From JAVJUS01 sp040220455 (lineage in GTDB: Bacteria > Pseudomonadota > Alphaproteobacteria > DSM-16000 > Inquilinaceae): a stretch of DNA of 64,000 nucleotides. Position numbers and translations under genes: made by a program. The DNA is taken from positions 6,106 to 70,105 of the forward strand of contig JAVJUS010000030.1 in assembly GCA_040220455.1 (NCBI GenBank), given 5' to 3'. Below the pieces are notes generated by a model, which had not been told where the DNA came from, did not search any database, and worked only from the letters and a program-made list of their open reading frames with translations. Positions 24,352 through 32,248 of the stretch are shown in pieces; within the stretch, counting starts at the first letter, position 1; each line of letters starts with the position of its first letter.

Positions 24352-24704
24352 CATGCCCCGGGTGGGGCCGATTCCCTGTTACATCGTGTTCCGTCTGGAA
24401 CCGCAGAATTCCGCCATTTTCCGAAGCGTACGGGCGCGTACATGGTACATGGATGTAACACGGATGGAACACGGGACCCGACCTCGACCGGCCCTGAAAG
24501 CCGCTCTGCGCCTGCCCGGCGGGCCGGAGCCGGATGGGCGGGACGGGCCGGGGGTCGCGCCGGAGCGTTAGTAACGCTGTCCCGCCTGCCCGGAAGATCC
24601 TATGGTGATCACGCTCGGCTCCCCTCGCGCCGGGCGTGACTAACGCACCGGAGCGTGACTGACGCGGGGCGGCGCGCGCCGTTGCGCCATCTTTCTGGAG
24701 GGGG
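24352..24704. other. Intergenic region before the second recombinase
   Basis: About 350 bp without a gene. It contains the three 13-bp GCGT-N5-ACGC sites listed separately and, just before 24705, the strong ribosome site GGAGGGGG. The left part shows nothing else recognisable. Confidence 0.5.
24565..24665. repeat. Three 13-bp GCGT-N5-ACGC sites
   Basis: GCGTTAGTAACGC (24565-24577), GCGTGACTAACGC (24634-24646) and GCGTGACTGACGC (24653-24665) share an inverted GCGT/ACGC core with a conserved A/T-containing centre. They lie 40-140 bp upstream of a tyrosine recombinase and could be its arm or core binding sites or an operator. Confidence 0.55.
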
Positions 24705-25818
24705 ATGATGAACAACGTCGTGACGGTCTCGACCATGGCCGGGGAGGTGTCGACGGTCGTCAAGCGGCTCGGCGAGCGGATCGAGATCCGCCGGCAGGGC
24801 CTCCGCCCGGCCTCTCAGCGGCGCCTCGACAGCGCGTGGCGGTCATGGCGGGCGGTGGCGGGCCGATCGGGGGCAGGGCGACCTTACGGCCGATCCGGGC
24901 GAGGTCTGCGGCTTCCTCGACCATCTGGCAACGCGCGGCCTGACGGTCTCCAGCATCCGGACGGCCCTATGGGCGGTCGGGTGGCACCATCGGCTCGTGC
25001 TCGAAGACGGTGCCCCGATGGACGGCGAGGGGACGCGACTGGAACGCGATCCGACTAGTCACGGGGACGTGCGAGCCGTCATGCGCCGGATCGCCCGCGA
25101 CGGTGCCCGACAGCAGCGGCAGGCGCATCCCGTGGGCGGCGTCATCGTCGGCCGCGTTGTCGCCTTCCTGCTCGACCGGGGCGACGTGAAGGCGGTTCGG
25201 GACGCCGCGATCCTGTCCATCATGACGGACGGCTTGCTCCGCCGATCGGAGGTCGCGGCGCTCCGGCTGTCGGACGTCGACGCGGACGAGCACGGGATGA
25301 GCGTCATCGTGCGTGAGGCGAAGAACTTGCCGGCCGGCGAGGTCGATCGCCGGTATCTCAGCGATCAGGCGGCCGAGGCGATCAACCGATGGCTCGACAT
25401 GCTGGGCGACGATCAGGACGATTGCGGCTATCTGTTCCGACCGGTCATGCGCGGCGGCGTCATCCGCCACGTCACCCGGGACAGGACCGGCCCCGCCGAC
25501 GGTCGGGGCGGGCGGCCGGCGCGGCTCGATGGTCACGCGGTCAACCGGATGCTCAAGGCGCGGCTCCGCGAGGCGAAGGAGGCGGGCGCGCTCGCCGGGC
25601 TCCGGCTCGACCGGCTCGATCTCGACAACGTGAGCGGCCATAGCCTGCGGGTCGGCGGCGCCTTGGATTTCGCCGAAGGCGGGGAGGCGATCTTGGAGAT
25701 CATGAAGGCCGGCGGATGGCGGTCGGCCGAAATGGTCTCGCGCTACACGAGTCGCCTCGATGTCAGGAACGGCGCCGCCGCCCGCCGGGCGATCGCTCAG
25801 GGCCGTTCGGCGGCGTAG
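24705..25818 (+). pseudogene. Tyrosine recombinase interrupted by a frameshift
   Basis: The N-terminus starts ATG ATG after GGAGGGGG and reads VSTVVKRLGERIEIRR ... QRRLDSAWRSWRA. The frame then changes near 24855, and the sequel in the other frame (ADRGQGDLTADPGEVCGFLD, then VSSIRTALWAVGWHH) joins without a break to the catalytic part from 24997: LLRRSEVAALRLSDVD (Arg), HSLRVGGALDFA (H-x-x-R) and MVSRYTSRL (Tyr). Together this is a normal phage-type integrase of about 370 aa. A one-base change in a GC-rich run explains the split; a sequencing error or programmed shift cannot be excluded. The catalytic residues are intact, so the inactivation is recent or only apparent. Confidence 0.75.
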
Positions 25819-26094
25819 TCGGCCAGGACAGGACCGGCCCTGTCGCCGGTCCTGGAGCATCCGCGAAAGCCGGATTCCCGGATCAGGTCGCCGCAGTGCC
25901 GTCCATCGCACGTAGGTCTTCGAGCGCTGACTGGACGAGGCGATGGTCGATGGCGTCGGGGTCCAGGATGAGCAGGGACAGCTTGCCCAGCACGTCGGCC
26001 AAAGTCTCGCCGCGTGACCGGGCGGTCGCCCAGGGCCGGAGCGCCGCCTAGCCGCCTACGACGGGACCGGGGGCGTCCCCGGTCCTGTCGCCGG
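25783..26094 (+). repeat. Decayed duplicate of the recombinase 3' end
   Basis: The recombinase ends RRAIAQGRSAA and stop (25786-25818), followed by GGACAGGACCGGCCCTGTCG and TCCTGGAGC. At 26018-26051 another frame ends DRAVAQGRSAA and stop, followed again by a GGGACCGG ... CCGGTCCTGTCGCCGG ... CCTGGAGC stretch. The two tails lie 233 bp apart and both carry a GGACCGG/CCGGTCC hairpin. This indicates a second, mostly deleted copy of the same recombinase gene. Confidence 0.6.
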
Positions 26095-26338
26095 CCCTGG
26101 AGCCGCCGCGAAATCAGGCCGGCGTCGGGGATCTTCCGATCGGCCGAGGGGCCGGAAACGATCGGTCGGGGTATGACCCCGCCGCCGGAATCCTCTCCAC
26201 CACCCGTTCGATAAGACCAAGGAGAAGCGCCGCCTATTCACAAATGACGGTCGAATACCGTCCGGGCTTTCGGTGATCGTCTTCGATCGTGTTGCAATGG
26301 AGGAGCGATGAAGACACGCGGCTTGGGTGGAGGAGTCG

Positions 26339-27790
26339 ATGCGCCATCTGTTTCATGCGATCGTCGCCGTAGCGACCGGAATCTTGATCGTCGGCGTCCT
26401 GTTCGCCAGTTTGTCGGTTACGGAACTGTACCATTACAGGTCGGATGGGACCTACAGGATCGAACTCCCAGCGATCGCCGGGTATGGCGAGCGGTATTCC
26501 CACGAGCGAGGCGAGGAAGTGTCGCTGCGCCTGCACGCGGCGCGGCCCGGTCGCGCGCGTCTTTATCGTCTGGGCAGCGCGCGCGAGGATGTCGGCGTCG
26601 CGTTTTCCGTGGCGGCCGACGAGCAGGCGTCCGTGTTCGATCTGGCCACCGGCATGGGTTGGCGCGAGACGCATGCCTTGAGCACCGCGGATCTGGACCC
26701 CGGCGCCTATCTCCTGGAGTTGGAGACGACCCAGGGGCCGGCCGGCAGCTTCCGCATTCCGGTCCTCGTCAGGCCACGCGCGCCGCCCCCGATCGCCGTC
26801 GTGCTGTCGACCCACACCTGGGACGCCTATAACGGCTTCGGCGGCGTCTCGAACTACGACAACCGTCTGTTCAGCGCGCCGGTCGACCTGGTGGTCAAGC
26901 TCGTCAAGAAGGTGTTCGGTGAACCGCACTTCCTCGAGGACCACCTGCCCTATGCGCGGCCGAACGTGAATATCTCCGACGAGATGGCCGGGGCGACCGA
27001 TCCCTATGCGCCGTATACGACCCGATTTCTGCGCAACGAGTGGGCGTTGATCGCCTTCCTGGAGCGGCGGGGCTACGCGTACGGGGTCTATGCCGACGAG
27101 GACCTGGAGCCTGGGGGGCCCGCCTGGCAGAGCGACGTCTTGGTGCTCGCCGGCCATTCCGAGTACTGGACCGGCGGCATGTTTCACGCGCTGGACCGAT
27201 ACCTCGCCGAGGGCGGTCGCGTCCTGGCGCCGGCGAGCGGCAAGCCGATGGCCGAGCCCGTGCGCCTGCGCGCCGCGGGCAAGGAATACCCGGCCGAGCC
27301 TTTCGCGTCCTCGCTGACGGCACGCAGGCTCGGGATCGCGTTCAGCCCGGCCGACATGTATTCCGCCGCGCCCTACCGGGTCGAGGCGCCGGAGCATTGG
27401 GTCTTCGCCGGGACCGGCTTGGCCGCGGGCGATCTGTTCGGCCGGGATAGCGCCTATCGGGCGGAGCCGTGGATCGACTTCTGGACCTCCTATCGCAATC
27501 CGACCGGAGGCCGGGGAGCGAGCGGCGTCTTCATGAGCAAGGTCCACGCGGCCGGTGGTGGCGTGCGCATCCTGGCGCGCGGGCAGAACGCCGAGGGCGG
27601 CGGCCACATGGTCTATCGCGACACGCCGGCCGGCGGATGGGTGTTCGCCAGCGGGGCGGAGGCGTTCAACGGCGCCCTGGGCGACGACCCGGTTGTCCAG
27701 GGCATCGTGGCCAACCTGCTCGACGAGGCGACCGAGGGGCGCCGGCCGGGTCGCCGGCTCGCGGCGCCGGCCAGCCACGGGGACCGGTAG
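26339..27790 (+). CDS. Membrane-anchored protein with DMFase large-subunit C-terminal-like domain
   Basis: 483 aa from the ATG at 26339, chosen for the GGAGGAG sequence 4 bp upstream. One N-terminal transmembrane helix or uncleaved signal (LFHAIVAVATGILIVGVLFA), then a beta-sandwich region (about 40-150), then a domain with LSTHTWDAYNGFGGVSNYDN, DVLVLAGHSEYWTGGMF and GVFASGAEAF-like patterns. It resembles the C-terminal domain found in N,N-dimethylformamidase large subunit and many uncharacterised secreted proteins. Amidase activity is not assured, because the family is broad and the small subunit is absent. Probably periplasmic. Confidence 0.65.
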   Translation: MRHLFHAIVAVATGILIVGVLFASLSVTELYHYRSDGTYRIELPAIAGYGERYSHERGEEVSLRLHAARPGRARLYRLGSAREDVGVAFSVAADEQASVFDLATGMGWRETHALSTADLDPGAYLLELETTQGPAGSFRIPVLVRPRAPPPIAVVLSTHTWDAYNGFGGVSNYDNRLFSAPVDLVVKLVKKVFGEPHFLEDHLPYARPNVNISDEMAGATDPYAPYTTRFLRNEWALIAFLERRGYAYGVYADEDLEPGGPAWQSDVLVLAGHSEYWTGGMFHALDRYLAEGGRVLAPASGKPMAEPVRLRAAGKEYPAEPFASSLTARRLGIAFSPADMYSAAPYRVEAPEHWVFAGTGLAAGDLFGRDSAYRAEPWIDFWTSYRNPTGGRGASGVFMSKVHAAGGGVRILARGQNAEGGGHMVYRDTPAGGWVFASGAEAFNGALGDDPVVQGIVANLLDEATEGRRPGRRLAAPASHGDR

Positions 27791-27827
27791 GCCGACTGAT
27801 CGGCTGCCACGCGGGATCGCGCTCTAT

Positions 27828-27924
27828 ATTCTGTAGAATTCCGCAGTTCTGTAGATATTCGGGGTTCTGTAGATTTTCTGAGGGCCTCAGGGGCAGGGCC
27901 CAGGTGGTGGAGCAGAAAATCTAC
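27828..27924. repeat. 18-bp tandem repeats with a linked inverted repeat
   Basis: Three head-to-tail 18-bp units: ATTCTGTAGAATTCCGCA (27828), GTTCTGTAGATATTCGGG (27846) and GTTCTGTAGATTTTCTGA (27864). They share TTCTGTAGA. The last unit's GTAGATTTTCTG (27869-27880) recurs as its exact complement CAGAAAATCTAC at 27913-27924 across 32 GC-rich bases. The AT-rich TTCTGTAGA core stands out sharply from its surroundings. Two looser variants (CGTAGAGTTTT and CCGCAGAGTTCC) follow. No gene lies within. Confidence 0.75.
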
Positions 27925-27998
27925 GGCTCGTAGAGTTTTGATGTCCCGCAGAGTTCCCTGGATTTCCCAGCGTTTTCAACCCTATAGGGCCTCGCCGA

Positions 27999-28262
27999 TC
28001 AGTTCGGCCGGTCGCGCTCGGCCGGCTCGCCGTCCCCGACACGCGCGGGTAACTCGGCGATCAGGGCGGCGCCTGCGAGGTCCCTGAACCGCGTCAACGC
28101 CGCCAACACTTCGGGCCGTTGGAACACGGCCGACAAGATCGACTCGGCTTCGTCGGCGCCCAGCGCGCCTACGGCGCGCCGGTATGCCGCGTCGTCGCTG
28201 TCCGTCGGCGCGGCGTGGTCCAGGTCGCGGGCGGCGCCTCGCGGGTCGCGGTGCAGCGGCAT
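27999..28262 (-). CDS. Small hypothetical protein, second of a pair
   Basis: 87 aa from the ATG at 28262, 2 bp after the stop of the upstream small gene, so coupled. Predicted helical: DSDDAAYRRAVGALGADEAE, then SILSAVFQRPEVLAALTRFRDLAGAA; acidic and proline-rich ends. No recognised family and no signal peptide. Probably belongs with the neighbour at 28265-28495. Confidence 0.5.
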   Translation of the reverse strand: MPLHRDPRGAARDLDHAAPTDSDDAAYRRAVGALGADEAESILSAVFQRPEVLAALTRFRDLAGAALIAELPARVGDGEPAERDRPN

Positions 28263-28264
28263 GG

Positions 28265-28495
28265 TCAGCCCACCTCCACTCCGGCCTGGGCGCAGGCGGC
28301 CCGCCACAACAGGTCGGCCTCCGCCTGGGCCTGGGGGTCGCCCGCCCGGGCGCGCTCCAGGGCCTCGCACAGCGCCCACCTGTCCTGTCGCGGCATCATG
28401 TTCATGACGAGGCGCGTTTCCTCGCTGGGGACGGCCGGAGGCGCGCCGCGGGCCGCGATCCGCTCCAGCCGATCGAGGCGGGTGTCACGCGTCAT
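28265..28495 (-). CDS. Small hypothetical protein, first of a pair
   Basis: 76 aa from the ATG at 28495 (MTRDTRLDRLERIAARG); an ATG at 28531 would give 88 aa. Helical, with RWALCEALERARAGDPQAQAEADLLWRAAC. It resembles small phage- or terminase-associated accessory proteins in composition but not in any motif that can be named. Coupled to the next small gene. Confidence 0.5.
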   Translation of the reverse strand: MTRDTRLDRLERIAARGAPPAVPSEETRLVMNMMPRQDRWALCEALERARAGDPQAQAEADLLWRAACAQAGVEVG

Positions 28496-28539
28496 CGGAC
28501 CGGCTCCGGCGCGTCTGATAATGTCCCACATCGGACACG

Positions 28540-29037
28540 TCGGCGTCGCGATCCAGCTTCCGCGAAATCGCGTTCCCGGCGGATCATGGCGTGTTCCTGC
28601 GCGCCGCCGAACTGGGCAGGCGCATCCGGGAGATCGAGACCTTCGCGCGTAATCCCCAGGCGCTGGCGGATCCCGCCTTTGTCCGTCTCGATACCCCCTC
28701 CACCCCCGAGGCCGAGTTCCGGCCGGGGGAGCCGGACGGCAACCGGCTCGTTCTCTGTGGCGATGGTTCGGGCGAGGTGACGGGCCTTCCCGAAGCCCTC
28801 TGGTCCTTCGAGGTCAGTGGCTATCCCGTCCTTCGGCGCTGGATCGGCGCCCGTGAAGGCCTGCCCCTCGACCGCGATCTGTTCGTCGCCTTCCGCGATG
28901 TCTGCGGGCGGATCGCCGATCTCGTTGATCTCTTCGCCCGGGCCGATACCATTCTGACCGAGGCGCTGGAAGCACCGCTCGTGCGCGACGTGCTCTGGCC
29001 CGGACCGGCAGGGGGCGAGGCGGGACATGACGGATAG
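28540..29037 (+). pseudogene. C-terminal remnant of a type ISP restriction-modification enzyme
   Basis: An open frame begins after a stop at 28516. From about 28549 it reads like the tail of a large R-M protein: FPADHGVFLRAAELGRRIRE ... VTGLPEALWSFEVSGYPVLR ... RDVCGRIADLVDLF. The EVSGYPVLRRWI block is the hallmark of the C-terminal target-recognition end of type ISP single-chain restriction-modification enzymes. The nuclease, helicase and methyltransferase domains, well over 1000 aa, are absent. This is the 3' stump of a lost defence gene. GTG at 28591 could start a residual 148-aa product. Confidence 0.65.
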
Positions 29038-29296
29038 ACAAGGCAGCCTGTTCGGCGAGGGTCGGATGACGCCGCCGACCGGATCGTCGACGCCCGAGCC
29101 GGCGGTGATTCGGCGCCGGCTCGAATCGCTTCTCGACACCCTTCGCGCGGCGGAGACCATGCCGCTGTCCGACCGGGACGCGCGGATGTGGCAAACGATC
29201 GTGCCGAACATGACCAAGTGGCTGCCCGAGGCCGAGGCCGAGGCGATCCGCGCGGCGTTCGAGCAGGAGATGCAGCGGCTGCGCGCGGCCGCCTGA
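29027..29296 (+). CDS. Small protein accompanying the ISP R-M remnant
   Basis: 89 aa, starting within the last 11 bases of the R-M remnant (coupled). Reads MTDRQGSLFGEGRMTPP, then IRRRLESLLDTLRAAETMPL and ending in a Glu-rich helix. Similar short frames with a SLFG N-terminus commonly follow ISP-type methyltransferase genes, so this is probably the original operon partner that survived the deletion. Function unknown. Confidence 0.55.
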   Translation: MTDRQGSLFGEGRMTPPTGSSTPEPAVIRRRLESLLDTLRAAETMPLSDRDARMWQTIVPNMTKWLPEAEAEAIRAAFEQEMQRLRAAA

Positions 29297-29311
29297 TCCT
29301 TCTCCGCCCCC

Positions 29312-29688
29312 TCACGCGAACCTGGGCACCCCCGCGTCATCGACCGTCACCCGCGCCGGGTCGTCGAGCGTGCCGGCGAAGGTGCCGTCGGCTTGCCAGC
29401 GCGCCAGTTCAGGGCCATCCAGCCGCCGCCGGCCGGGGCGCCGGGCGACGCTGCCGGTCCAGATCGACCGGGCGTCCCACGCCCCGGCGGGCCGACATCG
29501 AGCGCCCGGGGTCCCGGTTCCCATGTGCGAAGATCGTCGGAGACTGCCTGGCCGACCCGTGCCGCGGCGTGCCGCTCCTCCGGATGGCTTAGGGATCGCG
29601 GCGCCTCCAGATGGAACAGCCGCGTCCGGCCGGCCGCGTCGGTCGCGGTCCAGAAGTCCCAGAGATAGCGGTCTGGCGGGCTATACAT
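29312..29688 (-). pseudogene. N-terminal fragment of a GH43/GH32-like glycosidase
   Basis: From ATG at 29688: MYSPPDRYLWDFWTATD, then TRLFHLEAPRSLSHPEERHA and VGQAVSDDLRTWEP. This is the first blade of a five-bladed beta-propeller glycosidase (first catalytic Asp in LWDFW). A frameshift near 29510 moves the continuation (AWDARSIWTGSV) into another frame, and the rest is missing. A fully degraded remnant. Confidence 0.6.
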
Positions 29689-29866
29689 TGCCGGACTCGA
29701 CTCGCGCTCGGCGGGGTGGGGAGGGCGCCCTTTCGGCATGCCCTTGCGACCATCGTATTGCAACCCCGCCGGCGTTGATGGCGCATGCGGGAGGGTTCAT
29801 GACTGGCGCCGCGGCCGGCGCGGCCGGCCGCTCTCCCGACATCGATCGAGACAAGGAAACGACCCG

Positions 29867-30655
29867 ATGACCCGATTGACCCTGGGCGACAAGGCGCTCG
29901 TCGTCGCCATGGACCATGCCCGGACCCTGGGCGCCGTGGACGGGCTGGAGGACCCCGGCGCCGTCCTCGACAAGGTGATCGCCGCCGGCGCGGACGCGAT
30001 CATGACCAATTACGGCGTGATCAAGCACTACCAGGACAAGCTCGTCGGCAAGATCCCGGTCTATCTGCGCCTGGACGCCGGGCCCAGCGTGTTCCGCCAG
30101 GACTGGCTGGAATACGACGAGTGGTGCCTGCATTACACCGTGGAGACGGCGCGCGAGCTGGGTGTCGACGGCGTCTGCCTGATGTCCTTCATGGGCTGCG
30201 ACGCCGAGCTGGACACCTTCGACAACGTGGCCAAGACCGCCGTCGCCGCGGCCAAGGACAAGATGCCGGTGATGGTCGAGGCCCTGCCGTGCCCGGCCGA
30301 GCGCATCCCCGACCCGCTCGACGCCGACATGATGGCCCATGCCTCGCGCATCGCCTTCGAGCTCGGCGCCGACATCGTCAAGACCTACTACACCGGCTCG
30401 ACCGACAGCTTCCGCCGGGTCACCGATGTCGTGCCGGTGCCGTGCATGATCGCCGGCGGGGTCAAGATGCCGACGGCGAAGTCCGCGCTCGAGGTCGTCC
30501 ACGGCGCGATGGCCGGCGGCGGCAAGGGCGTCGTCTTCGGCCGCAACATCTGGCAGGACCCGGATCCGAGCCGGATCGTCTCGGCCATGAAGGCGATCAT
30601 CCACGACGGCGCCTCGGTCGACGCCGCCATGTCCGACGCCGGCATCGCCGGCTGA
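29867..30655 (+). CDS. Class I (DeoC/LsrF-type) aldolase
   Basis: 262 aa from the ATG at 29867 (AAGGAA 6 bp upstream). TIM-barrel aldolase of the DeoC/FbaB/LsrF group: VAMDHARTLGAVDGLEDPGA, the Schiff-base Lys K172 in ADIVKTYYTGSTD, and the phosphate-binding IAGGVKM and GKGVVFGRNIWQ. It lies immediately before a ROK repressor and a ribose-type ABC importer, so it probably cleaves or thiolyses a phosphorylated sugar brought in by that system. The exact sugar cannot be read from the sequence; no kinase gene is in the cluster. Confidence 0.85.
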   Translation: MTRLTLGDKALVVAMDHARTLGAVDGLEDPGAVLDKVIAAGADAIMTNYGVIKHYQDKLVGKIPVYLRLDAGPSVFRQDWLEYDEWCLHYTVETARELGVDGVCLMSFMGCDAELDTFDNVAKTAVAAAKDKMPVMVEALPCPAERIPDPLDADMMAHASRIAFELGADIVKTYYTGSTDSFRRVTDVVPVPCMIAGGVKMPTAKSALEVVHGAMAGGGKGVVFGRNIWQDPDPSRIVSAMKAIIHDGASVDAAMSDAGIAG

Positions 30656-30800
30656 TCCGTCCGGCCGATCCGCCGGATCGCGCCTCGACGAGACCCGCGT
30701 CCGGGGCCCGGACGCACCGATTTTTCCGGCGCCTGCACCGAGAGCTCGGGCTCCCGGATTACAGGGACCGACCGATCGAATTCCGGGCCCCGGAGCGTCT

Positions 30801-30829
30801 TTGACAAATTAAATGCGGCAATTTAATTT
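30801..30829 (+). promoter_or_regulatory. Promoter with 8-bp inverted repeat operator
   Basis: TTGACA at 30801-30806 is a perfect -35 box. Overlapping it, AAATTAAA (30806-30813) is matched by TTTAATTT (30822-30829) across 8 bp, and the right arm supplies a -10-like TTTAAT at 30822. An AT-rich palindrome over the core promoter is what ROK repressors typically bind, and the next gene is a ROK repressor. Confidence 0.65.
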
Positions 30830-30844
30830 AATGCATCGGTATGG

Positions 30845-32248
30845 ATGACGCCGCATTCGGCATCATTCTGGCCTGGGGGAGGCCGCTTGCGCAACGCGCT
30901 CGACAATCGGGAGACAAGCGATTTCAATCGGCGGATCGTGCTGGAGGCGATCCGCAGGAACGATCGCATGGCCCGCGCCGACATCTCGCGCCTGACCGGG
31001 CTGACCCCGCCGGCGGTGGGCCGCATCGTGGCCCGGCTGATCGAGGAGGGCTTCGTCGTCGAGGCCGGCCGGCGCAAGGCCGAGGCGGGCCAGCCGCCCA
31101 AGGCCCTGGCGCTCAACCCGGACGCCGCCTTCACCGTCGGCCTCCATCTCGACTACGAGGGCATCACCGGCGTGCTGGTCGACCTTGCCGGCCGGCCCCG
31201 CGCCCAGCGCACCCTTTCGCGCGACGACCCCTCGCCGGAGCAGGCGCTGGCCGACCTCATCGCCATGCACGACGATCTGGTGGCCGAGGCCGGAATCACG
31301 GCTGGCGACCTGCTCGGCATCGGCCTCGTCTCGGTCGGGCCGATCGACATGGCGAGCGGATCGGTCCAGCGCCCGCCCTACCTGCCTGCCTGGGAATCGG
31401 TGCCGCTGCGCCGGGAGCTCTCGGCCGCCACGGGCCTGCCGGTGCTGCTCGACAACAACGCCACCGCCGCCGCCGTCGGGGAGTGGTGGTACGGCGCGGC
31501 CGGCGGCTACGACGACTTCCTCTACGGCTATCTCGGCCACGGCATCGGCGGCGGGCTGTTCCTGGGCGGCCGGATTCACCGCGGCGCCCTGTCGAACGCG
31601 GGCGAGCTCGGCCATGTCATCGTCGCGCCGGACGGCCCGGCCTGCGCCTGCGGCTCGGTCGGCTGCCTGGAGGCGGTCGCCTCGCTCTACGCGCTCAAGC
31701 GCGACCTGGGTGCGGCGGTCGCGGCGACCGACCGGCTCGACGCGGCGGTCAACGACGGTGATCCGGCGCTGACCGCCTGGCTCGACAAGGCCGCCGAATA
31801 CCTGGCCCGCGCGGTGACGAGCGCGACCAACCTGCTCGACCTCGAGGCCTTCGTCCTGGGCGGCCGGCCGTCGGCGCGCGTGCTGCGCCACCTGGCCGAC
31901 GGCGTGCGCGGCCGCCTGCACACCATGACCATGCGCGGCCGCCTGGCGCCGCCGGCGGTGGTTCTGGGACGGACCGGCCCGGACATCGCGGCGCTGGGCG
32001 CGGCGACGCTGCCCGTCTACGGCGCCTTCGCCCCGGCCGACGCGCTGGGCGAGCGCTGGCCGGCCACGCGCCGGCCGGGCGCCCGCGCGGTGGAGGCCGT
32101 CATGGGAGTCACCCGCCCCGGCGCCGCCGGCTGCGCGCGCCGGGGCGGGGGACCCGCGCAGGCCGGCGCGCGGCACGAGAACCGGCCGTCCCCCTCCCAC
32201 AACGGGAGGCCCGGACATCAGCAAGAACGAGGAGAGGAAACGTCATGA
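30845..32248 (+). CDS. ROK-family transcriptional repressor
   Basis: 467 aa, or 453 aa if the TTG at 30887 behind GGGGGAGG is the true start. N-terminal MarR-like winged helix (IVLEAIRRNDRMARADISRL, then GLTPPAVGRIVARL), then a ROK kinase-like fold with the Zn-binding CACGSVGCLE, DNNATAAAVGEWW and HGIGGGLFLGGRI. It probably senses the sugar imported by the ABC system and represses the cluster through the palindrome at 30806-30829. The Pro/Arg-rich last 70 residues lie beyond the usual ROK end and overlap the next start by 4 bp. Confidence 0.85.
   Translation: MTPHSASFWPGGGRLRNALDNRETSDFNRRIVLEAIRRNDRMARADISRLTGLTPPAVGRIVARLIEEGFVVEAGRRKAEAGQPPKALALNPDAAFTVGLHLDYEGITGVLVDLAGRPRAQRTLSRDDPSPEQALADLIAMHDDLVAEAGITAGDLLGIGLVSVGPIDMASGSVQRPPYLPAWESVPLRRELSAATGLPVLLDNNATAAAVGEWWYGAAGGYDDFLYGYLGHGIGGGLFLGGRIHRGALSNAGELGHVIVAPDGPACACGSVGCLEAVASLYALKRDLGAAVAATDRLDAAVNDGDPALTAWLDKAAEYLARAVTSATNLLDLEAFVLGGRPSARVLRHLADGVRGRLHTMTMRGRLAPPAVVLGRTGPDIAALGAATLPVYGAFAPADALGERWPATRRPGARAVEAVMGVTRPGAAGCARRGGGPAQAGARHENRPSPSHNGRPGHQQERGEETS

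Noticed and set aside
27828..27924. CRISPR array
   Set aside because: The 18-bp units are head to tail without spacers and only three copies exist; no cas genes are near.
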